A stretch of DNA of 64,000 nt. Source: Pseudomonas asplenii (GTDB lineage: Bacteria; Pseudomonadota; Gammaproteobacteria; Pseudomonadales; Pseudomonadaceae). Positions 37,057-45,664 of this stretch are shown here, in pieces. Position numbers and translations under genes: made by a program. Every line of letters starts with the position of its first letter. Within the stretch, counting starts at the first letter, position 1. Location of the stretch: NCBI RefSeq assembly GCF_001293465.1, contig NZ_JSYZ01000001.1, positions 90,717-154,716 on the forward strand. The letters run 5' to 3'. The notes beneath the pieces are model-generated. The model was not told the origin of the DNA. It made no database searches and worked only from the letters and a program-made list of their open reading frames with translations.

Positions 37057-38175
37057 ATGCGTCATGTCACTCATGACCTGCTGGCGCCCGTACCGGGTAC
37101 CGCACGTCAGATCCACAGTTTCCACTTCGGCCCGGAACAGGCCGAACGCAAGGTCTATATCCAGTCTTCGCTGCACGCCGACGAACTGCCCGGCATGCTG
37201 GTCGCCTGGCACCTCAAGCAGCGCCTGGCCGAGCTGGAGCAGGCCGGCCGCCTGCGGGGCGAGATCGTGCTGGTACCGGTGGCCAACCCGATCGGCCTGG
37301 AACAGGTGCTGATGGACGTGCCCCTGGGACGCTACGAGCTGGAAAGCGGGCAGAACTTCAACCGCTGGTTCGTCGACCTCAGCGAGGAGATCGGCAACCG
37401 CGTCGAGCCCCTGCTCAACGATGATCCGCGACACAACCTGTGGCTGATCCGGCGCGAACTGAAGACGGCGCTGGCGGCGGAGGTCCCGGCCACCCAACTG
37501 CAATCCCAGCGACTGGCACTGCAACGGATCGCCTGCGATGCCGACATGGTGCTCGACCTGCATTGCGACTTCGAGGCCGTCACCCACCTGTACACCACGC
37601 CCGAGGCCTGGCCGCAGGTCGAGCCGCTGGCCCGCTATATCGGTTCCGAGGCCAGCCTGCTGGCGACCGACTCCGGCGGCCAGTCCTTCGACGAGTGTTT
37701 CACCCTGCTCTGGTGGGACCTGCAGCAACGCTTCGGCGAGCGCTTCGCGATGCCCATGGGCAGCTTTTCGGTGACCGTCGAATTGCGCGGCCAGGGTGAT
37801 GTCACCCACCCGCTGGCGAGCCAGGACTGCCAGGCGATCCTCGACTACCTGAGCCACTTCGGGGTGATCGAAGGCGAGATCGCGCCACTGCCGGCACTGC
37901 GTTATCCGGCAACGCCGCTGGCCGGGGTCGAACCGGTAGCCACGCCATTCGGCGGCCTGCTGGTATTCCATGCCCTGCCGGGCCAATACCTGGCAGCCGG
38001 GCAACTGATCGCCGAAGTCATCGACCCGATCAACGACCGGGTCACCCCTGTTCACAGCGCCACCGCGGGCCTGCTCTATGCCCGTTCGCTGCGCCGCATG
38101 GCGACCGCCGGCATGGTCATCGCCCATGTCGCCGGCCACGAAGCCTATCGCAGCGGCTATCTACTTTCTCCTTGA
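37057..38175 (+). CDS. Succinylglutamate desuccinylase/aspartoacylase-family (M14) metalloenzyme
   Basis: The 372-residue zinc-dependent deacylase-type protein has the H-x-x-E zinc motif in SSLHADELPGML. The third zinc ligand is in LDLHCDFEAV, and an Arg/Asn substrate region is ESGQNFNRWFVDL. The last ~100 residues (PFGGLLVFHALPGQYLAAGQ, then AGLLYARSLRRM) form the beta-rich C-terminal domain of this group. It lies inside the transporter operon, between permease and ATPase genes. It may therefore release an amino acid from an N-acylated form that the transporter imports; that is inference. The start is ATG 37057; TTG 37051 is an alternative. Confidence 0.85.
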   Translation: MRHVTHDLLAPVPGTARQIHSFHFGPEQAERKVYIQSSLHADELPGMLVAWHLKQRLAELEQAGRLRGEIVLVPVANPIGLEQVLMDVPLGRYELESGQNFNRWFVDLSEEIGNRVEPLLNDDPRHNLWLIRRELKTALAAEVPATQLQSQRLALQRIACDADMVLDLHCDFEAVTHLYTTPEAWPQVEPLARYIGSEASLLATDSGGQSFDECFTLLWWDLQQRFGERFAMPMGSFSVTVELRGQGDVTHPLASQDCQAILDYLSHFGVIEGEIAPLPALRYPATPLAGVEPVATPFGGLLVFHALPGQYLAAGQLIAEVIDPINDRVTPVHSATAGLLYARSLRRMATAGMVIAHVAGHEAYRSGYLLSP

Positions 38176-38182
38176 GGTACCC

Positions 38183-38947
38183 ATGTACAAACTGACCATT
38201 GAAGGCCTGCACAAGAGCTATGGCAACCACGAGGTGCTCAAGGGCGTCTCGCTCAAGGCCAGGACGGGCGATGTGATCAGCCTGATCGGCGCCAGCGGTT
38301 CGGGCAAGAGCACCTTCCTGCGCTGCATCAACTTCCTGGAAACGCCCAACGACGGTGCCATGACCCTGGACGGCCAGGCGATCCGCATGGTCAGCGACCG
38401 GAACGGCATGCGCGTCGCCGACGAAGCCGAGTTGCAACGCATCCGTACCCGCCTGGCGATGGTGTTCCAGCACTTCAACCTGTGGAGCCACATGAGCGTG
38501 CTGGAAAACATCACCATGGCGCCGCGCCGGGTGCTGGGCGTCGATCGCAAGGAGGCCGAGGACCGGGCCCGCCGCTACCTGGACAAGGTCGGCCTGCCGG
38601 CGCGGGTCGCCGAGCAGTACCCGGCGTTTCTCTCCGGTGGTCAGCAACAGCGGGTGGCAATCGCCCGGGCGCTGGCGATGGAACCGGAAGTGATGCTGTT
38701 CGACGAGCCGACCTCGGCGCTCGACCCGGAACTGGTGGGCGAAGTGCTGAAGGTGATCCAGGGGCTGGCCGAGGAAGGCCGGACGATGATCATGGTCACC
38801 CACGAAATGAGCTTTGCCCGCAAGGTATCGAGCCAGGTGCTGTTCCTGCACCAGGGGCTGGTGGAGGAGCAGGGAGCCCCCGAGGACGTGCTGGGCAACC
38901 CGCAGAGCGAGCGGCTGCGGCAGTTCCTCAGCGGTAACCTCAAGTAA
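38183..38947 (+). CDS. hisP: Amino acid ABC transporter ATPase (HisP-like)
   Basis: The 254-residue ATPase has Walker A GASGSGKSTFLRCINFLE, Q-loop MVFQHFNLWSHMSVLEN, signature [20 protein letters not shown], Walker B VMLFDEPTSALDPE and H-loop VTHEMSFARKV. These are the hallmarks of polar amino acid ATPases such as HisP/GlnQ. The ATG at 38183 follows TTGAGG. It is the last gene of the operon and a REP pair follows. Confidence 0.93.
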   Translation: MYKLTIEGLHKSYGNHEVLKGVSLKARTGDVISLIGASGSGKSTFLRCINFLETPNDGAMTLDGQAIRMVSDRNGMRVADEAELQRIRTRLAMVFQHFNLWSHMSVLENITMAPRRVLGVDRKEAEDRARRYLDKVGLPARVAEQYPAFLSGGQQQRVAIARALAMEPEVMLFDEPTSALDPELVGEVLKVIQGLAEEGRTMIMVTHEMSFARKVSSQVLFLHQGLVEEQGAPEDVLGNPQSERLRQFLSGNLK

Positions 38948-38963
38948 TTGCGCAAGGCCTGAG

Positions 38964-39066
38964 GGCCTGTTCGCGGGCAAGCCACGCTCCTACAGGGGTT
39001 GCTGCCATGCCCGGAATACGTGTACGGCGCAATACTGTAGGAGCGTGGCTTGCCCGCGAAGAGGCC
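38964..39066. repeat. REP doublet (REPIN-like) palindrome
   Basis: A 26-base arm at 38970-38995 is perfectly inverted at 39035-39060, and the pairing extends outward to about 32 bases with one mismatch. The arms hold the TTCGCGGGCAAGCCACGCTCCTAC-type Pseudomonas REP core. The 39-base spacer is unrelated. Two opposed REP copies between the ATPase gene and pheC fit a REPIN, and may also act as a 3' end for both convergent genes. Confidence 0.8.
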
Positions 39067-39079
39067 ATCACGCTCTGCC

Positions 39080-39916
39080 TCAGTTATGGGCGGCCTGCCA
39101 TGGGTAGGCCAGCCACTTCTGCATGCGCTTGGCGAACCGCCCGCTTTCCATGTCCTGGTGCAACCACTGGTCAACGTACTGTTTAAGCACGATGTCCCGT
39201 GGCAACAGCACCGCCTTCTCGGAAAAATCGAACGGCTGGTCCGGATGCACCGCGCATAACTGCGGGTGCAGCTTCTCCTGCAGGCGTGTCTCCACCGCGT
39301 CGGTCATCATCAGGTCCGCCTTGCCGTCGACGATCTGCTGGAAGATGGTGACGTTGTCGTCATGCACGACGATCCGCGCCTGTTTCAGGTTGGCCCGGGC
39401 GAATTTCTCGTTGGTGCCTCCCGGATTGACGATGGCCGTCACCTGCGGCTGGTCGATCTGTTCCAGGGTCTGGAAGGCCTGCTGGCGGGAGCACAGGGTG
39501 ATCGGTGTCTTGCCATCACGCTGGTAAGGCTGTGAAAAAAATGCCTTTCTCTGGCGCTCCATGTTCACCGAGATGCCACTGATCGCCAGGTCGAAGTGGT
39601 CCGCCTGCAAATCGTTCATCAGCGTCGGCCAGGTCGTCGGCACCAACTGCAGCTTCGCCCCCATCGATTGCGCCAGCTCCTGTGCCAGCTCGATGTCCAG
39701 GCCGATGAAATGCTCGCCACTCTTGTAGCTGAAGGGCTTGTAGTCACCCGTGGTGCCGACTCGCAGTACACCCTGCTGGATGATCCGGTCGAGCCGACCG
39801 ACCACCTGCACCGGCGCAGCATCCTGCGCCAGCTCGGCAGCCTCGGCCAACGGGGTGGCGACCAGCAGCGCCGACAGCAGGAGCCGGGAAAATCCCAGGG
39901 GAATGGAAAACGTCAT
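39080..39916 (-). CDS. pheC: PheC, periplasmic cyclohexadienyl (arogenate/prephenate) dehydratase
   Basis: The 278-residue protein has a solute-binding-protein fold and a signal peptide (ending PLAEAAE). Long segments match my memory of P. aeruginosa PheC: LRVGTTGDYKPFSYKSGE, TTWPTLMNDLQADHFDLAISG, LEQIDQPQVTAIVNPGGTNE, and CAVHPDQPFDFSEKAVLLPRD. That enzyme makes phenylpyruvate or phenylalanine from prephenate or arogenate. It could easily be mislabelled as an amino acid binding protein because of its fold and its place beside a transporter operon. Enzymatic activity is inferred by homology. Confidence 0.85.
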   Translation of the reverse strand: MTFSIPLGFSRLLLSALLVATPLAEAAELAQDAAPVQVVGRLDRIIQQGVLRVGTTGDYKPFSYKSGEHFIGLDIELAQELAQSMGAKLQLVPTTWPTLMNDLQADHFDLAISGISVNMERQRKAFFSQPYQRDGKTPITLCSRQQAFQTLEQIDQPQVTAIVNPGGTNEKFARANLKQARIVVHDDNVTIFQQIVDGKADLMMTDAVETRLQEKLHPQLCAVHPDQPFDFSEKAVLLPRDIVLKQYVDQWLHQDMESGRFAKRMQKWLAYPWQAAHN

Positions 39917-40037
39917 GGGCAGCCCTTCTTATTGTCTGATATCCGTGAGTGCGCGTTGATGGCACTGGCGCAGACTACCTGCAAGGACTGAAACAGGCGA
40001 CCCCTGGACGGCACGCGGCCGTCCAGTCGGGCACGGA

Positions 40038-40244
40038 TCAGGCGACCGGAGCCGGTGGTGGCTCGTCGGGCAGCACCGGTTCACCCGGTTCGGTGGGCTG
40101 TTCGTTGGGGGTATCGGGATCCGGCTGGCCGGGAATCCCACCGGCCAGGCTCTGTGGATGGGCGAGCAATGACCAGGCCAGCAGGCCCACTTGATTGGGT
40201 TCCAGTCTTGCCAGTTCGGCACTGATGCTTGGATCGATCTTCAT
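40038..40244 (-). CDS. Small Pro-rich hypothetical protein
   Basis: The 68-residue acidic protein has a short helical start (ISAELARLEPNQVGLLAWSLL). The tail is Pro/Glu/Asp-rich and likely disordered (PGQPDPDTPNEQPTEPGEPV). AGGAG lies 7 bases before the ATG at 40242-40244, which supports real translation. I know no family. It lies between pheC and dcd on the same strand. Confidence 0.6.
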   Translation of the reverse strand: MKIDPSISAELARLEPNQVGLLAWSLLAHPQSLAGGIPGQPDPDTPNEQPTEPGEPVLPDEPPPAPVA

Positions 40245-40351
40245 GGGTGACTCCTGGGCGAAATGGCCCGGCCAGCCTTGCGCCAACCAGGACGGTACAC
40301 TCTGTAGAGTGCACCGGCGCCCAGGAATTCCCTCGGACTGGCCGCCCTTCG

Positions 40352-40918
40352 TCAGGTGCGCGGCAGGGTCACGCCACGCTGGCCCTGATACTTGCCGCCG
40401 CGGTCCTTGTAGGAGACTTCGCACTCCTCGTCGGACTCCAGGAACAGCATCTGCGCCACGCCTTCATTGGCGTAGATCTTCGCCGGCAGGGTGGTGGTGT
40501 TGGAGAACTCGAGGGTCACGTGGCCTTCCCACTCCGGTTCCAGCGGGGTCACGTTGACGATGATCCCGCAGCGCGCGTAGGTGCTCTTGCCCAGGCAGAT
40601 GGTCAGCACGTTGCGTGGAATGCGGAAATACTCGACGGTACGGGCCAGGGCGAAGGAGTTCGGCGGGATGATGCAGACATCGCTCTTGATATCGACGAAG
40701 CTGCCGGCGTCGAAGTTCTTCGGATCGACGGTCGCCGAGTTGATGTTGGTGAACACCTTGAACTCGTCGGCGCAACGCACGTCGTAGCCATAGCTCGATA
40801 CGCCGAAGGAAATCAGCCGATCGGCGCCTTCGCCACGCATCTGGCGCTCGACGAAGGGTTCGATCATGCCGTGCTCTTGCGCCATGCGGCGAATCCACTT
40901 GTCCGATTTGATGCTCAT
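40352..40918 (-). CDS. dcd: Dcd, dCTP deaminase
   Basis: The 188-residue enzyme deaminates dCTP to dUTP for dTMP synthesis. Visible are [40 protein letters not shown], and the catalytic and trimer-contact region [23 protein letters not shown]. The Gln-containing end is [28 protein letters not shown]. Length is standard, and there is no sign of fusion to a dUTPase. Confidence 0.97.
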   Translation of the reverse strand: MSIKSDKWIRRMAQEHGMIEPFVERQMRGEGADRLISFGVSSYGYDVRCADEFKVFTNINSATVDPKNFDAGSFVDIKSDVCIIPPNSFALARTVEYFRIPRNVLTICLGKSTYARCGIIVNVTPLEPEWEGHVTLEFSNTTTLPAKIYANEGVAQMLFLESDEECEVSYKDRGGKYQGQRGVTLPRT

Positions 40919-41305
40919 GGCGGGTGTCCTGAATAGCGAGGTGGAGAAATTCTGCCCGGCATCTTACCGGGGCGCATCGCCCGGTTCAAAGTCCGGGGCT
41001 CGATTTGCCACAAAATAGCTGCCCCGGATCCCCCCGCCAAACCCCGCAAAAACCTTTGTGGCGGGCGCCTGCTGGCCGGCCGGGACACCGTCAGTCACGA
41101 AATAGGCGAAACCTTGGCAAAGACCATTGGCACGTTCTGGAAAAAGGGTTAAGGTGGCATCACTGTGCTGCTTGTGTCACTGAGAATCTCTCCACGATGT
41201 TGAATTTCGATCCAACCATCTCCAAGAATTTTTCCTGCTCTTTGCACTCAGTCTCGGCCAGGGCGTTTCCTGAGCCGCAGTTAACTTTGTCCAAGGAGAC
41301 ATCAA
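40919..41305. promoter_or_regulatory. dcd/cold-shock gene intergenic region with long leader
   Basis: This 387-base gap has no credible gene. The last ~130 bases (41175-41305) are AT-richer, lack open frames in step with the csp gene and end with AAGGAG before its ATG. They look like the long structured 5' leader usual for cspA-type genes. I see no secure -35/-10 pair. Confidence 0.45.
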
Positions 41306-41515
41306 ATGTCTAACCGCCAAACCGGTACCGTCAAGTGGTTCAACGATGAAAAAGGCTTCGGCTTCATCACCCCACAATCCGGTGACGACCTGTTCGTACA
41401 CTTCAAAGCTATCAAGGCTGACGGTTTCAAGACCCTGAAAGAAGGCCAGCAGGTTTCTTTCGTCGCTACCCGCGGCCAGAAAGGCATGCAAGCTGAAGAA
41501 GTAGAAGTTATCTAA
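41306..41515 (+). CDS. CspA-family cold-shock protein
   Basis: The 69-residue single cold-shock domain has RNP1 KGFGFITP and RNP2 LFVHFKAI, starting [12 protein letters not shown]. It binds single-stranded RNA/DNA as an RNA chaperone. The sequence is that of the P. fluorescens-type CapA/CapB and CspD group. AAGGAG is an ideal ribosome site, and the long leader suggests temperature-dependent mRNA folding. Confidence 0.95.
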   Translation: MSNRQTGTVKWFNDEKGFGFITPQSGDDLFVHFKAIKADGFKTLKEGQQVSFVATRGQKGMQAEEVEVI

Positions 41516-41533
41516 CTTCTGTTGATTCAGTAG

Positions 41534-41569
41534 AAAGCCCCGCTCTCTGACGAGATGCGGGGCTTTTTT
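41534..41569 (+). terminator. Rho-independent terminator after csp gene
   Basis: AAAGCCCCGC at 41534-41543 pairs with GCGGGGCTTTTTT at 41557-41569. Confidence 0.9.
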
Positions 41570-41646
41570 GTGCCCGGATGTTTTCCCGGGCCGCGCCGAA
41601 AGCTGCTTGTGCTGGGCGGACAGCCCGGCACAAGCAACCCTACCGG

Positions 41647-42741
41647 TCAGTCGTCGCTGATGGTGATGTTCGGCAACGCCTGGCTTGCCGCTTCCTGCAG
41701 CACGATCCGCGCGCCCACATGGCGCGCCAGTTCCTGATAGACCATGGCGATCTGCCCATCCGGCTCGGCCGCCACGGTCGGCTTGCCGCCGTCGGCCTGC
41801 TCGCGGATGACCATCGACAACGGCAGCGAGGCCAGCAACTCGACGCCGTACTGCGAAGCCAGCTTCTCGCCACCGCCCTCGCCGAACAGGTGCTCGGCAT
41901 GGCCACAGTTCGAGCAGATGTGCACCGCCATGTTTTCCACCACACCCAGCACCGGAATGTTCACCTTGCGGAACATCTCCACGCCCTTCTTCGCATCGAG
42001 CAGAGCCAGGTCCTGCGGAGTGGTGACGATCACCGAGCCGGCCACCGGGACCTTCTGCGCCAGGGTCAGCTGGATATCGCCGGTGCCCGGCGGCATGTCG
42101 ATCACCAGGTAGTCCAGGTTGCCCCAGTCGGTCTGGGTCACCAGTTGCAGCAGGGCGCCGGAGACCATCGGCCCACGCCAGACCATCGGCGTGTTGTCAT
42201 CGGTCAGGAAGGCCATGGACATGACTTCCACGCCCAGCGATTCGATCGGCACGAACCACTTCTGCTCCTTGATTTTCGGCCGGGTGCCTTCGGCGATCCC
42301 GAACATCACGCCCTGGCTCGGGCCGTAGATATCCGCATCGAGAATCCCCACCCGGGCCCCTTCGCGGGCCAGCGCCAGGGCCAGGTTGGCGGCGGTGGTC
42401 GACTTGCCCACCCCGCCCTTGCCGGACGCCACCGCCACCACGTTCTTCACGTTGGCCAGCCCCGGGATCTGCGCCTGGGCCTTGTGGGCGGCAATCACGC
42501 AGTCGATCTCGACCCTGGCAGAGGCCACGCCGTCCAGGCCTTCGATAGCCAGTTGCAGCATCTGCGCCCAGCCGTTCTTGAACAGCCCGGCGGCATAACC
42601 CAGTTCGAGGCGGACGCTGACGCGGTCGGCCTGGATGTCGATGGCCTTCACGCACCCGGCGCTGAGCGGGTCCTGATTCAGATAAGGATCGGTGTACTGG
42701 CGAAGGACGGCCTCCACCGCTGCGCGATTGACTGCGCTCAT
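41647..42741 (-). CDS. apbC: ApbC/Mrp, Fe-S cluster carrier ATPase
   Basis: The 364-residue P-loop ATPase has an N-terminal MIP18-like domain (about 1-85). The deviant Walker A is VASGKGGVGKSTTAANLALAL (first 20: VASGKGGVGKSTTAANLALA). The C-x-x-C pair in HICSNCGHAEHLFG coordinates a bridging Fe-S cluster between two subunits. It delivers [4Fe-4S] clusters to apo-proteins. The start at ATG 42739-42741 is chosen over a TTG two codons upstream. It is divergent from metG, and convergent with csp across the terminator. Confidence 0.95.
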   Translation of the reverse strand: MSAVNRAAVEAVLRQYTDPYLNQDPLSAGCVKAIDIQADRVSVRLELGYAAGLFKNGWAQMLQLAIEGLDGVASARVEIDCVIAAHKAQAQIPGLANVKNVVAVASGKGGVGKSTTAANLALALAREGARVGILDADIYGPSQGVMFGIAEGTRPKIKEQKWFVPIESLGVEVMSMAFLTDDNTPMVWRGPMVSGALLQLVTQTDWGNLDYLVIDMPPGTGDIQLTLAQKVPVAGSVIVTTPQDLALLDAKKGVEMFRKVNIPVLGVVENMAVHICSNCGHAEHLFGEGGGEKLASQYGVELLASLPLSMVIREQADGGKPTVAAEPDGQIAMVYQELARHVGARIVLQEAASQALPNITISDD

Positions 42742-42918
42742 GGGCAACTCCCGAAAAAGGCTGAGTGAAACAGACGGCTATCGTAACCGTTCTGGGCCGA
42801 TGCGACATGCCAGACATTGATTTGTCGCGACTACGAGGGGGAAACCGCCACAGGTGAAATATATTTCCCGGCGCTTTATAGTGTCCGGTCTCCGTTTCAC
42901 TTCAAGTAGCCGAGCCCC

Positions 42919-44970
42919 ATGTCCGAGCCACGCCAGATTCTCGTCACCAGCGCCCTGCCCTATGCCAATGGTTCCATCCACCTCGGCCACATGGTCGAGT
43001 ATGTCCAGACCGACATGTGGGTGCGTTTCCAGAAGCACCGCGGCAACCAATGCATCTATGTCTGCGCTGACGACGCCCATGGCTCGGCCATCATGCTGCG
43101 TGCCGAGAAGGAAGGCATCACGCCGGAACAGCTGATCGCCAACGTCCAGCTCGAACACAGCAGCGACTTCGCCGACTTCCTGGTCGACTTCGACAACTTC
43201 CACTCGACCCACGCCGAGGAGAACCGCGAGCTGTCGACGCAGATCTACCTGCGCCTGCGCGACGCGGGGCACATCGCCAACCGGGCGATCACCCAGTATT
43301 TCGACCCGGAAAAGCAGATGTTCCTGGCCGACCGCTTCATCAAGGGCACCTGCCCGAAATGCGGCACCGAGGACCAGTATGGCGACAACTGCGAAAAATG
43401 CGGCGCCACCTACGCCCCGACCGACCTGAAGGATCCGAAGTCGGCGATTTCCGGCGCCACGCCGGTACTGAAGGAATCCCAGCACTTCTTCTTCAAGCTG
43501 CCGGACTTCCAGGCCATGCTGCAAGGCTGGACCCGCAGCGGCACGCTGCAGGATGCCGTGGCGAACAAGATCGCCGAATGGCTGGACAGCGGCCTGCAGG
43601 AGTGGGACATCTCCCGCGACGCGCCATACTTCGGCTTCGAGATCCCGGATGAGCCGGGCAAGTACTTCTACGTGTGGCTGGACGCACCGATCGGCTACAT
43701 GGCCAGCTTCAAGAATCTCTGCGCCCGCCGTCCGGAACTGGACTTCGACGCGTTCTGGGGCAAGGACTCCAAGGCCGAGCTGTACCACTTCATCGGCAAG
43801 GACATCGTCAACTTCCACGCCCTGTTCTGGCCGGCGATGCTCGAAGGCGCGGGCTACCGCAAGCCTACCGGGATCAACGTGCACGGCTACCTGACCGTCA
43901 ACGGCCAGAAGATGTCCAAGTCCCGCGGCACCTTCATCAAGGCCCGGACCTACCTCGACCACCTGTCGCCCGAGTACCTGCGCTACTACTACGCGTCCAA
44001 GCTGGGCAAGGGCGTCGACGACCTCGACCTGAACCTCGACGACTTCGTGCAGAAGGTCAACTCGGACCTGGTCGGCAAGGTGGTGAACATCGCCAGCCGT
44101 TGCGCCGGTTTCATCCACAAGGGCAACGCCGGTGTGCTGGTCGCGGGCGATGCCGCTCCCGAGCTGACCGAGGCCTTCCGCGCTGCGGCCCCGAGCATCG
44201 CCGATGCCTACGAGAGCCGCGACTTCGCCCGCGCCATGCGCGAGATCATGGCCCTGGCCGACCGCGCCAACGCCTGGATCGCCGACAAGGCGCCATGGGC
44301 CCTGGCCAAGCAGGAAGGCAAGCAGGATGAAGTCCAGGCCGTCTGCGCCGCGGGTATCAACCTGTTCCGCCAGTTGATCATCTTCCTCAAGCCGGTGCTG
44401 CCGCTGCTGGCCGCCGATGCCGAGGCGTTCCTCAACGTCCCGCCGCTGACCTGGAACGATCACGCCAACCTGCTGGCCAACCATCAACTGAACGCGTTCA
44501 AGCCGTTGATGACCCGTATCGACCCGGCAAAAGTGCAGGCGATGACCGACGCTTCGAAGGAAGATCTCGCCGCCAGCCAGACCGACACCGGCAGCGCCGC
44601 GCCGAAGGGCAACGGCGAACTGGCCAAGGACCCGCTGTCGCCGGAGATCGAATTCGACACGTTCGCCGCGGTCGACCTGCGCGTCGCGCTGATCGTCAAG
44701 GCCGAGGCGGTCGAGGGTGCGGACAAGCTGCTGCGCCTGACCCTGGACATCGGTGACGAACAGCGCAACGTGTTCTCCGGAATCAAGAGCGCCTACCCGA
44801 ATCCGGCCGAGCTGGAAGGTCGCCTGACCATGATGATCGCCAACCTCAAGCCGCGCAAAATGCGTTTCGGCATCTCCGAGGGCATGGTCATGGCCGCAGG
44901 CCCCGGCGGCGAGGAAATCTACCTGCTGAGCCCGGACAGCGGTGCCAAGCCTGGCCAGCGGATCAAGTAA
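42919..44970 (+). CDS. metG: MetG, methionyl-tRNA synthetase
   Basis: The 683-residue class I synthetase has the HIGH-like motif SIHLGHM (residues about 16-22), the zinc knuckle [17 protein letters not shown], and KMSKSRGTF as the KMSKS loop. After an anticodon-binding helical domain, a C-terminal OB-fold tRNA-binding dimerisation domain runs from about residue 580 ([20 protein letters not shown]). It is full length, and the ATG at 42919 gives the usual [19 protein letters not shown] 12-bp perfect hairpin follows. Confidence 0.98.
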   Translation: MSEPRQILVTSALPYANGSIHLGHMVEYVQTDMWVRFQKHRGNQCIYVCADDAHGSAIMLRAEKEGITPEQLIANVQLEHSSDFADFLVDFDNFHSTHAEENRELSTQIYLRLRDAGHIANRAITQYFDPEKQMFLADRFIKGTCPKCGTEDQYGDNCEKCGATYAPTDLKDPKSAISGATPVLKESQHFFFKLPDFQAMLQGWTRSGTLQDAVANKIAEWLDSGLQEWDISRDAPYFGFEIPDEPGKYFYVWLDAPIGYMASFKNLCARRPELDFDAFWGKDSKAELYHFIGKDIVNFHALFWPAMLEGAGYRKPTGINVHGYLTVNGQKMSKSRGTFIKARTYLDHLSPEYLRYYYASKLGKGVDDLDLNLDDFVQKVNSDLVGKVVNIASRCAGFIHKGNAGVLVAGDAAPELTEAFRAAAPSIADAYESRDFARAMREIMALADRANAWIADKAPWALAKQEGKQDEVQAVCAAGINLFRQLIIFLKPVLPLLAADAEAFLNVPPLTWNDHANLLANHQLNAFKPLMTRIDPAKVQAMTDASKEDLAASQTDTGSAAPKGNGELAKDPLSPEIEFDTFAAVDLRVALIVKAEAVEGADKLLRLTLDIGDEQRNVFSGIKSAYPNPAELEGRLTMMIANLKPRKMRFGISEGMVMAAGPGGEEIYLLSPDSGAKPGQRIK

Positions 44971-44988
44971 CGCTGTCCTGCCTGACCT

Positions 44989-45015
44989 CGCGGGCCACGA
45001 TCTTCGTGGCCCGCG
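44989..45015 (+). terminator. GC-rich hairpin after metG
   Basis: CGCGGGCCACGA at 44989-45000 pairs perfectly with TCGTGGCCCGCG at 45004-45015. The T-run is poor, so termination may be inefficient and the Rnf-like genes may receive some readthrough. Confidence 0.5.
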
Positions 45016-45085
45016 ACGTTTCATAGCTAGTACGGCCCGTTCGCTTGCCGGATAATTCACGCCATACGCTTGCCCGGCACGATCA

Positions 45086-45664
45086 ATGACCGACCTCCTT
45101 CTCACCCTCGTCAGCGCCGCCCTGATCAACAACGTCGTGTTGCACTGGCCGCTGGGCGTCGATCCGTTGCTGCAGGACACCCGGGGCGAGCGCCGCCGGC
45201 TGCATGCCCTGGGCATCGCCACCACCTGGGTGATGCTGGTCGCCACCCTGCTGAACCATGGCCTCTATCACCTGGTATTGCTGCCGCTGCAGTTGGGCGC
45301 CTTGCAAGTATTGGTGTTCCTGCCCGTCAGCTTCGCCCTGATCGGCCCGAGCCTGAAGCTGCTGGCGCGCTGGCTGCCCGGCCTGCCGTTCGAACGGCTG
45401 TGGCCGCTGCTGCTGACCAACGCCGGCATTCTCGGCGTGGCCCTGATCGCCACGCAGGACGACCACGGCCCAGGGCAGGCGGCGCTGTCGAGCCTGGGTG
45501 GCGGCCTGGGTTTCTGGCTGGTCCTGGTCCTGTTCCACGACCTGCGCCGGCGTACCTATCATGAAGAAGTGCCCCTGCCGTTTCGCGGGCTGCCGATCGA
45601 ACTGATCAGCGCCGGCCTCATGGCCCTGGCCTTTCTCGGTTTCAACGGACTGTTCAAGTCATGA
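45086..45664 (+). CDS. rnfA: RnfA/RsxA-like membrane subunit lacking cysteines
   Basis: The 192-residue protein has six hydrophobic segments and clear RnfA/NqrE similarity ([33 protein letters not shown]). In known RnfA/RnfE and NqrD/NqrE pairs, Cys in LGLCP and TNC motifs hold an intramembrane Fe-S cluster. Here these are Asp26 (LGVDP, codon 45161-45163) and Ala113 (TNAGILG, codon 45422-45424), and the whole protein has no Cys. It opens the A-B-D-G-E-nth run, and its stop overlaps the rnfB start (ATGA). See the finding. Confidence 0.88.
   Translation: MTDLLLTLVSAALINNVVLHWPLGVDPLLQDTRGERRRLHALGIATTWVMLVATLLNHGLYHLVLLPLQLGALQVLVFLPVSFALIGPSLKLLARWLPGLPFERLWPLLLTNAGILGVALIATQDDHGPGQAALSSLGGGLGFWLVLVLFHDLRRRTYHEEVPLPFRGLPIELISAGLMALAFLGFNGLFKS

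Noticed and set aside
42778..45246. An 822-codon minus-strand frame opposite metG
   Set aside because: metG is unmistakable; the antisense product is low-complexity Val/Gly/Arg/Asp with no motif.
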